A stretch of DNA of 64,000 nt from Lentisphaerota bacterium (GCA_015061915.1 SUVR01000003.1:1-64000), one strand, 5' to 3'. Positions 47,812-57,315 are shown, numbered from the stretch's first letter. The notes: generated by a model from the letters alone, not told the origin. A program made the numbers and translations.

Positions 47812-47855
47812 TTTTTTTTGCCCTGATTCCGGAATCCCCCCTAAAAAAATCATTT

Positions 47856-47884
47856 TTGAAACCGGCAACAATTTGTGATAAGAT
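47856..47884 (+). promoter_or_regulatory. Promoter-like sequence with no convincing downstream ORF
   Basis: TTGAAA - 17 bp - TAAGAT. Confidence 0.45.
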
Positions 47885-48055
47885 CTCCCCTGCGCCGTAC
47901 AATGGAGTTCAACGGACATTAACGGATTGGTATCCCCTTTGTCCGGTGAATCACTTGACAGTGATGAAATGTCTTTACGGTTTATCTTCAGGAAGTGTGT
48001 ACTTCCGGCATAAACCGTTGATAGATCTGAAAAATAAGGAGGGCAGAAAGTTTTT

Positions 48056-48655
48056 TCAATAACTTCTCTGGAGACCGATAACCGATCCCATCAGCGAAAG
48101 TCCTTCAGGAGTGGCACAGATCCGGCGTCCGCCCTGAGCAAGCATTTCCACTTTTTCATTGCTGCAGGTGAGACAGCGGCACAGGACCGGATTTCCGTTA
48201 TCTTCCACCATCAGCAAAGCGCCGGGATGGATTGCGGAAACAGGTACTTTCTGGAGCAGCAGCAGATCGCCCTGAAGGATCCCGGAATCCGGCAACGCGC
48301 TGTCCTGCAAGTTCAAAGCAAAGACATCACTGCTGTCCTGTGCGTGGGAAAAGAACCGCAAGTCAAAGCGCAGATTTTTGTACCGGTTGCTGCCCCTGAC
48401 AGCAATGGAGCGGCTCAAAATATCGACCTGCCGGATTCGTCTCCGGTGGGTATCGGCGATCATAATACTGCGTGCCTTTCCACTGCGGGTCAGTACTTTT
48501 TTCTTGTGGAGCGCATTCAGGTGCGCAAAGACAGTGGAAGGTTTGATCGCAAAATAAGCAGCAATTTCATAGATCGTAGGGGCCATGTGCATTGTTTCTG
48601 TGAATTCTTCAATAAAATCAAGCAGATCCTGCTGCCTGGCTGTCAGCCCCTTCAT
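48056..48655 (-). CDS. LexA-like HTH/S24-fold regulator, paralogue 2
   Basis: 'MKGLTARQQDLLDFIEEFTETMHMAPTIYEIAAYFAIKPSTVFAHLNALHKKKVLTRSGKARSI', C-terminal 'LQDSALPDSGILQGDLLLL'; paralogous to 14691-15281. Confidence 0.78.
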   Translation of the reverse strand: MKGLTARQQDLLDFIEEFTETMHMAPTIYEIAAYFAIKPSTVFAHLNALHKKKVLTRSGKARSIMIADTHRRRIRQVDILSRSIAVRGSNRYKNLRFDLRFFSHAQDSSDVFALNLQDSALPDSGILQGDLLLLQKVPVSAIHPGALLMVEDNGNPVLCRCLTCSNEKVEMLAQGGRRICATPEGLSLMGSVIGLQRSY

Positions 48656-48674
48656 CTTCTTTATCTCCTGACTG

Positions 48675-48701
48675 TGTTTATTATTGTTTATATTTGTTTA
48701 T
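48675..48701. promoter_or_regulatory. Three TGTTTAT motifs at 10-bp spacing upstream of LexA-like paralogue 2
   Basis: TGTTTAT at 48675, 48685 and 48695, starting 20 bp upstream of the gene's ATG. Confidence 0.6.
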
Positions 48702-48715
48702 ATCCGGTGCCGGTA

Positions 48716-48851
48716 TGATACTTTGCACAAAATCGTATTTTGATTTTATCAGCGGACATCTCAATTTTGTGAATACACGCAGAAAAATCTGCGAATTTCC
48801 CCCTCCTGACATCCTGATCATTCAGAAATAAAAACTTTATGCAAAGTATCA
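48716..48851. repeat. 12-bp inverted repeat flanking a 136-bp AT-rich segment with a central hairpin
   Basis: TGATACTTTGCA (48716-48727) and TGCAAAGTATCA (48840-48851); central GCAGA-AAAA-TCTGC (48779-48792). Confidence 0.7.
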
Positions 48852-49114
48852 ATAATATATTTCATAAAAACAACAATACAAGTAAAAAAACAGGAAATAA
48901 TCAAAAAAACATAAAGACAATCTAATAAATAACAGTATCTGTCTTTCCAACTATACAAATATTTGTTTGTTGGTTTTCTGAATGAAAACGGCAGAATTTC
49001 AGCATTTTTCTTTGAGCTTTTCTACGCTGTTGAAATCCGTTTTTCTACTTGAAAAATTCCGGAGAGACAGCTATATTTCAGCGATCATCAACTGCAAAAA
49101 TGAAAGGATTTTTT

Positions 49115-50098
49115 ATGGAATATCAGCGGGCGGATACGGCGTGGATGAAACGCTCCATGGGGTTGAGTTTTCACTGGACAGATATGTCTGTAAATTTGGA
49201 CGGCACACAAAAAACTTATCAGGAAGCAGTGGAAGCCTTTCCGGTGGAAGCGTTTGCAGATGCCGTTGCGGATGCCGGTGCGCAGCATTGTATCTTCACG
49301 CTCACTCACGGCAAGAATTTTTTTCCTTTCCCCATTCCACTGGTGGATGAAGTCCTGCCCGGCAGAACGAGCAAGCGGGATCTGGCGGGCGAACTGATGC
49401 GGGCGCTGAAGAAGCGTGGGATCCGGTTCATTGCCTACTATAATCACAGCTGCAACAATAACGATGACGTGGCGTGGAAGACCGCCAACGGCTACGCGGA
49501 TGGTCCGGGTCACGATCTGGACCGTTTTGCCGGAATCATCTGCGGGATCGTGCAGTATATGGCAGAACGGTACGGTGATCTTATTGATGCCTGGTGGTTC
49601 GACAGCCCGTATTCTGTGGACCCAGCCGGTCCCGCCAATACTGTCAGCTGCGATTTGAACGGCTGGCAGTTCCCGTGGGAAAAGCTGGTGGCATGTGCGA
49701 AATCAGCGAATCCGGATGCCGCCGTGGCGATCAACAGCGGTTTCATCTGGGGTGAACCTTATACCAGCCAGTTCCTTTACACGGATCATGTGGATTACTA
49801 CCCCGGCGAGTGTCTGGACCTGCTCTACAAAGGCACACCGGATGCCGTACCCGGGATTCAGGAGACCCGCTGGTGCTGCGCCGATTCCCCCCGCTGGGTG
49901 TTCAACAAAGGGACGCGGGACGCCCACAACGGCACATTCGCTCCCCCGCAGTTCAGCGATGAACAGCTGGCAAATGCGTTCCGGGTCAATCTGGAGGCGG
50001 ACCGTATGATCACGCTGAATGTTCTGATTGATCAGTCGGGCACCATCAATCCGGAAGCGCTGGCGCAGTTCAAACGGATTCGGGCGCAATTTGCCTGA
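49115..50098 (+). CDS. GH29-like (alpha-L-fucosidase-like) protein
   Basis: 'MGLSFHWTDMSV', 'ADAGAQHCIFTLTHGKNFFPFP', 'DLIDAWWFDSPYS'. Confidence 0.6.
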   Translation: MEYQRADTAWMKRSMGLSFHWTDMSVNLDGTQKTYQEAVEAFPVEAFADAVADAGAQHCIFTLTHGKNFFPFPIPLVDEVLPGRTSKRDLAGELMRALKKRGIRFIAYYNHSCNNNDDVAWKTANGYADGPGHDLDRFAGIICGIVQYMAERYGDLIDAWWFDSPYSVDPAGPANTVSCDLNGWQFPWEKLVACAKSANPDAAVAINSGFIWGEPYTSQFLYTDHVDYYPGECLDLLYKGTPDAVPGIQETRWCCADSPRWVFNKGTRDAHNGTFAPPQFSDEQLANAFRVNLEADRMITLNVLIDQSGTINPEALAQFKRIRAQFA

Positions 50099-51340
50099 TT
50101 ATTTTTCCCGCAGTGTTTCCATCAGAGCATCGGCAAAGAATTTCAGCCCCCTCCGGTTGGGGTGATTGATCGCATTGACCATGAATGTCATGTGCGGGAT
50201 CCCGGTCAGCCAGAGGTGGCTGTATTTTTCCGAGCCTTCCGCCAGAGCGATCCCGGATTCTTTACAGAATTTCCGGATCGCCTGCACATACTTGCGCGGA
50301 TCTTCCGTACAATTTTTACAGGATGTGATCCCCATCCAATCCGGCTTGATGTAGTGGGGGCTGAGGATGATCCATTCGGCGCCGATCTTTTTCAGATCGT
50401 CCCGCACTTTTCCGTAGCGTTCATAAACTGCGGCTTCATCCATTCCGCCATCGTTGACAAATTCGCTGATGACCAGATCCGGTTTCCATGCGAGGAGCTG
50501 TTCGGCGTAATTGTACGGCGATCCGGGCGGTTCGGCGAAAAAGCAGGCGGTATCTCTTCCGCCCCAGCCGAAAGTGCGCATTTCGATGTTGCTGCCGGGA
50601 TATTTCTTTTTCAGCATTTTCAGAAACTGCAGCTGATACTTGTCTTTTTCCGGAAGATAGGCACATTCCGTGACGCTGTCTCCCCACACCAGGATCCGTA
50701 ATTTTTTTCCGGACTTCAACTTTTTTACCGTTTCGGGCAGCAGATCCGCCTGCGGTTTGGTCTTGGGGAGAGACCGCCTGACGACCGGGAAGATCATCTC
50801 CTCCGTCAGTTTCTGACAGGCTGCGCCGCTGAAAAAGATGTTTGCCAGCCGTTTTTCGCCCCGTTTGAGCGCCGGTTGTGCCGGAGTTGTCACATGGGGT
50901 ATTCCGCAGCGCTGTTCCAACGAGCCGTCTGCCTTTCTCACAATGGAATCCAGCCGCAGCGGCACGAACTGATAGGAGATCAGCAGCGTTTCCCCCTCTT
51001 TGATCGAACTTTTTTCCGTCTTCATGAAGGTATTGAAATTTTCCTGGATCAGATAATCTTCCCCCTCCCGGAAGATCTTGCCCTTTTCATTCCGGACCAC
51101 GGCGGATCCGGGGACCAGAAGACCGGCGCTTGCACATTCCTGAGCGATCATTTTTTTCAGGCGTGTCCAGCGCCACGGTGCAGTTTTTTCGTTGAAGGGT
51201 TCTATGCCTTCATAGACTTCATCGGTAACGGTCTGCACATTCGGCGTGGTCAGGCGGATTGTTTCGCATTGATCTCCGGTACGGATCGCCAGGGTCCATT
51301 TTCTGCCGGAACAGGGTTTGAATTCGGGAGTATTTTTCAT
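50099..51340 (-). CDS. SGNH/GDSL hydrolase family protein
   Basis: 'KLRILVWGDSVTECAYLP', 'KPDLVISEFVNDGGMDEA', 'HMTFMVNAINHPNRRG'. Confidence 0.7.
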   Translation of the reverse strand: MKNTPEFKPCSGRKWTLAIRTGDQCETIRLTTPNVQTVTDEVYEGIEPFNEKTAPWRWTRLKKMIAQECASAGLLVPGSAVVRNEKGKIFREGEDYLIQENFNTFMKTEKSSIKEGETLLISYQFVPLRLDSIVRKADGSLEQRCGIPHVTTPAQPALKRGEKRLANIFFSGAACQKLTEEMIFPVVRRSLPKTKPQADLLPETVKKLKSGKKLRILVWGDSVTECAYLPEKDKYQLQFLKMLKKKYPGSNIEMRTFGWGGRDTACFFAEPPGSPYNYAEQLLAWKPDLVISEFVNDGGMDEAAVYERYGKVRDDLKKIGAEWIILSPHYIKPDWMGITSCKNCTEDPRKYVQAIRKFCKESGIALAEGSEKYSHLWLTGIPHMTFMVNAINHPNRRGLKFFADALMETLREK

Positions 51341-51375
51341 ATAAAAACCTTTTACTTACGGGGTTAAGTCCGATT

Positions 51376-52269
51376 TTATTCTACGATCTCCACATCCTGC
51401 CAGTGGGGATTTCGTTTCAGTTCCGGATCAGAGCCGAAAAATGCCCTGCCCGCTTCGGAATCGTTCATCAGCCAGTACCGGAACCACGCCACCGTGTAGG
51501 GGAGACTATCCACCAGCGAGTGACCGTGATGCCGTTTTTTATTGGCGATCCGGGCAATGACGACGGGAACTTTATGTTTGCTCCGGATCATTTCCCGGTT
51601 CCGGCGCATAGATGCCAGATTGCAGATGCCGGGATCTTTGCTGCCGGGACGATCTTCATCCCAGCCGTACGGGTTGGAAGTGGATGTCATAAAGACCGGC
51701 ACGGAAACGAGTGCGGGATCGTACGGGCACCGCAGCAGCCAGGAATCGGCAAGGTCCTGATGAGTCCCGCTGAGAGAAACGACCGTTTTGAAGTATGCGC
51801 TGTGCTTGTGTCTGGTCGCCCCGTTGAACGCACCTGCCCCGCCCTGGGAATGACCGGCGATCCCCACGTGATCCAGATCCACCCGGTTATACAGCAGAGA
51901 ATCTTTCATCCGGTTGAAGGCAATGAGAGCGATCATGCACTTTTCGGCACCCTTTCCCTTACCGGACCAGCCTTCTTCTGTACCGATCACAATGAATCCC
52001 CACGAGGCAAGATGCCGGAAGACTGCCGGATATTTTGAGGCGGGAAACCCGGTCCCGTTACACAGTACGAGTGCCGGATACTTTTTTCCCTCCGTTTCCA
52101 ACAGATCCAGCGGATAATACACCACATATTTTTTCAGTGCCCGGTCTTTGGAGGCGTGTTCAAAACAGCCGGTACCGAACGGACCCCGCTGTGCATATTT
52201 CCATTCCAGCGACTGTGCAGTCAGCAGAAAAGGAAGGAGAAAGCAGAAAAATGAAAAAAGCAGTTTCAT
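51376..52269 (-). CDS. Secreted alpha/beta hydrolase
   Basis: Signal peptide; 'YPALVLCNGTGFPASKYPAVFRHLASWGFIV', 'VGIAGHSQGGAGAFNG'. Confidence 0.75.
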   Translation of the reverse strand: MKLLFSFFCFLLPFLLTAQSLEWKYAQRGPFGTGCFEHASKDRALKKYVVYYPLDLLETEGKKYPALVLCNGTGFPASKYPAVFRHLASWGFIVIGTEEGWSGKGKGAEKCMIALIAFNRMKDSLLYNRVDLDHVGIAGHSQGGAGAFNGATRHKHSAYFKTVVSLSGTHQDLADSWLLRCPYDPALVSVPVFMTSTSNPYGWDEDRPGSKDPGICNLASMRRNREMIRSKHKVPVVIARIANKKRHHGHSLVDSLPYTVAWFRYWLMNDSEAGRAFFGSDPELKRNPHWQDVEIVE

Positions 52270-52448
52270 GATCTTTGTCCTGATTTTTCATTACTTTACC
52301 ACGGTTCAGTGACAATGCAAGAGATTTTTCAGCGATTATGGCGGATAAATCCCCTTTTCTGCTTGAAAAAAGCCATTCCGGGATTATCTTTTTTATACTT
52401 GATCCCGCTTTATCTTTTCGATCCATGCAAATACAAGGAGAAAGTTTT

Positions 52449-53189
52449 ATGCAGTTTCCGGATGAAACGATCGCTTCTTACGGTTTTCAGGCTCATCATT
52501 TTCAGTACGACGGCAGAGAATGTATCGTGGTGGAACCCGCGATCCCCCTGCCGGAAAAACGCTGGGTCTGGAAAGCGGAATTTTTCGCCGCATTCCCCAA
52601 ATTTGAACTGGAAATGCTCCACCGGGGATACTATATCTGCTTCATGAACGTGGACAACTCTTTCGGCTGTCCCGATGCCATGAAAAATTTTGATCATTTT
52701 TATGAACTGCTCACCGGTGAATACGGCTTTGACCGCCATCCCATCCTTCTCGGACTGAGCCGGGGCGGACTCTACATTTACAACTGGTCCTGCGCCAATC
52801 CGGACAAGGTCGGCTGCGTGTACGGGGACAACCCGGTTTGTGCCATCAAAAACTGGCCCGCCGGAAAGGGGAAAGGTCCCGGAAATCCGGAAAATATGGC
52901 GAAACTGCTGCGGGATTATCACTTTACAACGGAAGAGGAAGCCCTCGCCCTGCCCACCCCCATTGAAAAAGTCGGCGCGCTGGTGGAGGCGGGAGTACCC
53001 ATTATCCATGTTGCCGCCACGGAGGATATGAGTGTTGCCATTGAAGACAATACGGATGTGATGGAAGCCCGCGTAAAGGAACTGGGCGGCGTCATAAAAG
53101 TGTTCCGGCATCCGGGCGGACATCATCCCCACGGTCTGGATGATCCCAAGCCTGTCGCCGACTGGATCGAAGCAAATTTCAAGGCATGA
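52449..53189 (+). CDS. Alpha/beta hydrolase
   Basis: 'RHPILLGLSRGGLYIYNWSCANPDKV', 'HPGGHHPHGLDDPKP'; start at the internal ATG after an SD-like GGAG. Confidence 0.75.
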   Translation: MQFPDETIASYGFQAHHFQYDGRECIVVEPAIPLPEKRWVWKAEFFAAFPKFELEMLHRGYYICFMNVDNSFGCPDAMKNFDHFYELLTGEYGFDRHPILLGLSRGGLYIYNWSCANPDKVGCVYGDNPVCAIKNWPAGKGKGPGNPENMAKLLRDYHFTTEEEALALPTPIEKVGALVEAGVPIIHVAATEDMSVAIEDNTDVMEARVKELGGVIKVFRHPGGHHPHGLDDPKPVADWIEANFKA

Positions 53190-53192
53190 TCC

Positions 53193-54005
53193 ATGGCGGA
53201 AAAACTGTTTCTTTTTGATTTGGACGGCACGGCTCTGGGGGGATATGAACCGTATGCCCTGTTCCCGCAGCATTTCTGCGAATTTCTGGACCGGATCCAC
53301 AACGAAGGCTGGGACTGGGGGATCAATTCCGCCTGGGATATGCCCGGACAGTGGGATCTCGCCGGAAAAAGTCCGGTCAAATCCCGCCCGTCTGTCCTGA
53401 TCGTTTCTTTCGGCAGAGGCATCTATGATTGCCGTAGCGGGGAACCGGTGGCGGTGGAGCCGTACTGCCGGGAAATGGAGAAACGTCTGGAAATCTATGA
53501 ACAGGAGATCCTGATCCCCGCACTCCAGCCGGTTCTGGATGAGGGCAAACACCGTGATGTGATCCGGAGACGCCACAATTACAGTGTAGAATATGATCCG
53601 GAAGAAATCGACACCGCCACATATATTCACGAATCACCCGCATGGCAGAGTATGATCAAATCCGGCAATTTTGAGGTTATGCCCCTGCCCGGTGCAGTCC
53701 GGGTCCGTTCCACCTTCTGCACCAAAGCCGCACCGATGCATCTGCTGGAACCGGTTTTCGGTTACAAGCCGGAACACGTGGTGACCGCCGGAGATGGAAC
53801 GCCGGATATTCATTTGGTGAGCAGTCCTTATGCGAAATATGCGGTTACGCCCGCCAACGGCGACCAAATGCTCAAGGATTATGTATCAATCCACGGCGGT
53901 GCCATCGGAAAACAGGATTACGCCGCCGGGATCACAGAAGCTTTTGAAACGCTTCGGAACGAAAAAAAATCTGAACAGGAGAAGAGATATGCTGAATGTA
54001 ATTGA
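53193..54005 (+). CDS. HAD-superfamily hydrolase
   Basis: 'KLFLFDLDGTALGGYEPYAL', 'VVTAGDGTPDIHLVSSPYAKYAV'. Confidence 0.8.
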   Translation: MAEKLFLFDLDGTALGGYEPYALFPQHFCEFLDRIHNEGWDWGINSAWDMPGQWDLAGKSPVKSRPSVLIVSFGRGIYDCRSGEPVAVEPYCREMEKRLEIYEQEILIPALQPVLDEGKHRDVIRRRHNYSVEYDPEEIDTATYIHESPAWQSMIKSGNFEVMPLPGAVRVRSTFCTKAAPMHLLEPVFGYKPEHVVTAGDGTPDIHLVSSPYAKYAVTPANGDQMLKDYVSIHGGAIGKQDYAAGITEAFETLRNEKKSEQEKRYAECN

Positions 54006-55377
54006 TCTTGGTGTGAAGAACGATGGTTCCGAAGACATCAGCACCATCGTTAACGAAGCAACGGCACAGGGGGCACTTTATTTCCCTGTCGGTATCTACA
54101 AGGTGGCAAAGCCTCTGCACCTGAAAAATCCGGTGTATGGTGCCGGTTATTCCCGGAACACCAAAATCGATCCCGGTCATACCTGGCTTGTTTCAGAGAT
54201 CGAAAGTACAGAGGCGGATGTGGGAGTGATCAATTATGCGGAGGCAGCTGCATTCAATGTGGAAAATCTGAACATCATCTGCCACAGTCAGGAGTGCGGG
54301 ATCCGGATGGGAGCCTGCAGTCAGTCCAGTATGACCTTTTTTGAAAAACTCGGCATTTACAATGTCAGGAGCTTCGGTTTCTGGATCGAAGGCAGCGGAT
54401 CGCGCCCGATCTTCTTTGAGAACATCACGATTTTCGGCAGCAGAGATTATCCCATTCCCGGAGTGGGGATCCACCTTAATAATTACGACAACCGGATCAG
54501 CAATGTGGAGATCATGGGATGCCGGGTCTGTATTGACCTTTGCGGTTGCAACAGTTATACCTATGGTAATAATCTGCACCTGTGGACCGGTCCCATGTCG
54601 GGGAAAGATAATGGCACCTGGTGGCGTGGAACCCGGGGGATCGTATTGGAAAACAGTACATTCAGCGGGTCGCAGATCTATCCGGACACCTGTTTTTATT
54701 CGCTGGAGGCGAAAACCGATACCTGTGCGTTCCACATCAACAATATCTTTTATTGGGAAGACGGCTCCACCGGCGGGTCACCGGATTTTGATGGTAAATT
54801 TTTCCATTGTCCCGACGGTGAACGGGCGATCTTTCAGGTATGCGGCGGCGATATTGCAGTCTTTCAAAAGAGCGAGAAGAACGGGCGCAATGCATCTGTC
54901 TATACGCCCGGCACCGGTATCCGGGATGTTCAGCTGCGAACAGATCTCCCCCTGGAAACCGCATATATGGAACAGCTTTTCTTCTGCGATGCCCTGCCGG
55001 ACTACACCGTGGAATACCGGGAGAAAGGTCTGTGCCGTGTCGCACAAGTGCTGATGGGTGCGGATCAGGGATATACGGAAGGCGTGATCCTGTTGGAAAA
55101 CGGTGCAAAATATCGTTTACAGGTTGTGAAGAAAAACGGTGGAAAGGGCGTGGCGGAGATCCTGCCTGCCAATCCGCTGGCAACTTCGGTTCCCTTTGTG
55201 ATCCGTCCGAACGAACAGGAGGACAGTTTTACCGTCTATCTGAAAAAAACAAATGAAACGCCGGAAACGATCCGGTTCACGGCAGAAAGCCAGTGTCCCC
55301 GGTTCCGTCCGGTAGACTTCGGGATCCTGCGGTCGCCTTACCATGAAGACCGCACCCGGGAAGTCCTGGAGGATTGA
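53989..55377 (+). CDS. Pectate-lyase-superfamily (beta-helix) protein
   Basis: 'MLNVIDLGVKNDGSEDISTIVNEATAQGALYFPVGIYKVAKPLHL' N-terminal signature; start overlaps the HAD stop by 17 nt. Confidence 0.7.
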   Translation: MLNVIDLGVKNDGSEDISTIVNEATAQGALYFPVGIYKVAKPLHLKNPVYGAGYSRNTKIDPGHTWLVSEIESTEADVGVINYAEAAAFNVENLNIICHSQECGIRMGACSQSSMTFFEKLGIYNVRSFGFWIEGSGSRPIFFENITIFGSRDYPIPGVGIHLNNYDNRISNVEIMGCRVCIDLCGCNSYTYGNNLHLWTGPMSGKDNGTWWRGTRGIVLENSTFSGSQIYPDTCFYSLEAKTDTCAFHINNIFYWEDGSTGGSPDFDGKFFHCPDGERAIFQVCGGDIAVFQKSEKNGRNASVYTPGTGIRDVQLRTDLPLETAYMEQLFFCDALPDYTVEYREKGLCRVAQVLMGADQGYTEGVILLENGAKYRLQVVKKNGGKGVAEILPANPLATSVPFVIRPNEQEDSFTVYLKKTNETPETIRFTAESQCPRFRPVDFGILRSPYHEDRTREVLED

Positions 55378-55420
55378 TCCGGGGCTCAGGAACGAAAAAA
55401 TCTGAACAGGAGAAGACAAT

Positions 55421-56548
55421 ATGAAAACAATGCTCGGTTGCTATTATTTCCCCAACTATCACACAGACGACGCCCGGAACACGGAATTCCACGGTGCCGG
55501 CTGGAGCGAATGGGAAGTGGTGAAACAGGCGGTCCCCCGCTTTGAAGGTCACGATCAGCCCCGGATCCCTGCCTGGGGATACACAGACGAAAAAGACCCT
55601 GCCGCCATGGCGCAGAAGATCGATGCCGCCGCCGATGCCGGGATCGATGTCTTTATCTTTGACTGGTATTACTACGACGACGGCCCCTTCCTCAACCGGG
55701 GTCTGGAAGAAGGCTTTTTCAACGCCCCCAACCGGTCCCGGATGAAGTTCTGCACCATGTGGGCGAATCACGACTGGGTGGACATCCATCCTGCCGTGCT
55801 GAAGAATTATCCGCTTCTCTACGGCGGGCTGGTCACGCCCGAAACCTTCCGCAAGATCTGCAAACTGCATATTGAAGATTACTTCCGCCGTCCGGAATAT
55901 TTCTGCCTTGACGGCAAACCCTATTTCTCTATCTATGAACTGTCAAAATTTGTGGCGATCTTCGGCAGCGTGGAAGGTGCAAAACAGGCGCTGGAACAGT
56001 TCCGTCAGGACTGCGTTGCCGCCGGGCTGCCCGGTGTTCATCTGAATGCCATTGTGTGGGGAAAACCCATTGTTCCCGGCGAAGAGACGCCCAGCGATCC
56101 CGGCGATCTGGCACGGGAACTGGGTTTCGACAGCACCGCCAGTTATGTCTGGGCGCACCATTCCTGGCAGCCCGGTCCCACTGCGGATTACCTGCCCTTC
56201 CGGGACGGCTATTTCCAGTTCTGGAACGAGTTTACTGCCAACCATCCCGGTCTGGAATATTATCCGAATGCGACCGTAGGCTGGGACAGCACGCCCCGCA
56301 CCCGTGCGGATCAGCCCTGGACCGGATGCGACGGCTATCCCTTCGGCTGCTGTATGATCAACAACACGCCGGAACGGTTCAAGCAGGCGTTGAAAGAGAT
56401 CAAAACGCAGCTGGAAGAAAGCAGTCAGAAAACGAAGTTCATGACCATCAACAGCTGGAACGAGTGGACCGAAGGCAGCTATCTGGAACCGGACAATGTG
56501 AACGGGACCGGCTTCCTGGATGCGGTGAAAGAAGTCTTCAAGGGCTGA
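55421..56548 (+). CDS. GH99-like / WbsX-type glycan-active protein
   Basis: 'GCYYFPNYHTDDARNTEFHGAGWSEWEVVKQAVPRF', 'DVFIFDWYYYDDGPFLNRGLEEGFF'. Confidence 0.72.
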   Translation: MKTMLGCYYFPNYHTDDARNTEFHGAGWSEWEVVKQAVPRFEGHDQPRIPAWGYTDEKDPAAMAQKIDAAADAGIDVFIFDWYYYDDGPFLNRGLEEGFFNAPNRSRMKFCTMWANHDWVDIHPAVLKNYPLLYGGLVTPETFRKICKLHIEDYFRRPEYFCLDGKPYFSIYELSKFVAIFGSVEGAKQALEQFRQDCVAAGLPGVHLNAIVWGKPIVPGEETPSDPGDLARELGFDSTASYVWAHHSWQPGPTADYLPFRDGYFQFWNEFTANHPGLEYYPNATVGWDSTPRTRADQPWTGCDGYPFGCCMINNTPERFKQALKEIKTQLEESSQKTKFMTINSWNEWTEGSYLEPDNVNGTGFLDAVKEVFKG

Positions 56549-56555
56549 AAAAAAT

Positions 56556-56600
56556 CGGGATCGCGCCCGCAGACAAGGGAGCGATCCCGGTAAAACGGTT
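56556..56600 (+). terminator. Hairpin downstream of the GH99-like gene
   Basis: CGGGATCGC (56556-56564) / GCGATCCCG (56581-56589). Confidence 0.6.
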
Positions 56601-56614
56601 TTTATGCAGCTCCG

Positions 56615-57310
56615 TTAATTTTCGATCTGCTTCCACGCCTTGTAGTAACGTTTTGCAAATTCGACCAGGCTTGCCCGGTCGAAGTGCGTAATATCATCGT
56701 TCAGCGTCAAGCCGTCGGCGGGAGCGAATGCGGAGCCTGCCTTTTCGAGAGCGGCATCCACCAGTGCAGTTCCGGCAACACGGCAGCAGGAAGGTGCGAA
56801 AGCAAGTTGACCGGTGATGATCGGCAGATCGCTTCCGTAATGTTTCCGGAATCGTGCAAAGAGTTCTGTCACAAGATCTTCATACTGTTCTGCCCGTTCA
56901 AACACATCGGCTTCGCCCTGATGCCAGAGGACCCCTTTCAGCGTGCCGGTTTCCAGTGCCTTGTTGGTCCGGATCAGGGCATCATCGTAGGGATGGCTGT
57001 CTGTATCGGGGAAATAGGTTCCTTCCTGCCAGTGGAGAATGGAAGAGCCGCCGCACGCAGCGGGGATCAGCCCCACAGTCACGCCGGGGTGATCGGCGAG
57101 ATAATGTCTGGCGAATTCCAGCCCCAGTCCGAAAGCGGCGATTCCCGGTTTATCGTAATGGACCGGATGAGCGGCGGGGACCCATTGCAGATCTTTTGTC
57201 AGCATCAAAATGTGATCAACGGGCACTTCATCGCCCGGTTCCATGATGCCGCGCCCTGCCATATTGGATTGACCGGCAAGGAGAAAAAGATGAAAGTCGT
57301 CTTTATCCAT
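56615..57310 (-). CDS. Sialate O-acetylesterase/CE6-like esterase
   Basis: 'HLFLLAGQSNMAGRG', 'GVLWHQGEADV'. Confidence 0.85.
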   Translation of the reverse strand: MDKDDFHLFLLAGQSNMAGRGIMEPGDEVPVDHILMLTKDLQWVPAAHPVHYDKPGIAAFGLGLEFARHYLADHPGVTVGLIPAACGGSSILHWQEGTYFPDTDSHPYDDALIRTNKALETGTLKGVLWHQGEADVFERAEQYEDLVTELFARFRKHYGSDLPIITGQLAFAPSCCRVAGTALVDAALEKAGSAFAPADGLTLNDDITHFDRASLVEFAKRYYKAWKQIEN

Positions 57311-57315
57311 AGATT

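Noticed and set aside
47534-47902. N-terminal extension of the GH106-like ORF
   Set aside because: Runs through tRNA-Leu and its promoter; the internal ATG at 47533 fits homologous N-termini.
47856-48062. 68-aa plus-strand ORF between tRNA-Leu and LexA-like paralogue 2
   Set aside because: Starts at the promoter-like -35 itself, has no SD, and overlaps hairpins; a non-coding role is more plausible.
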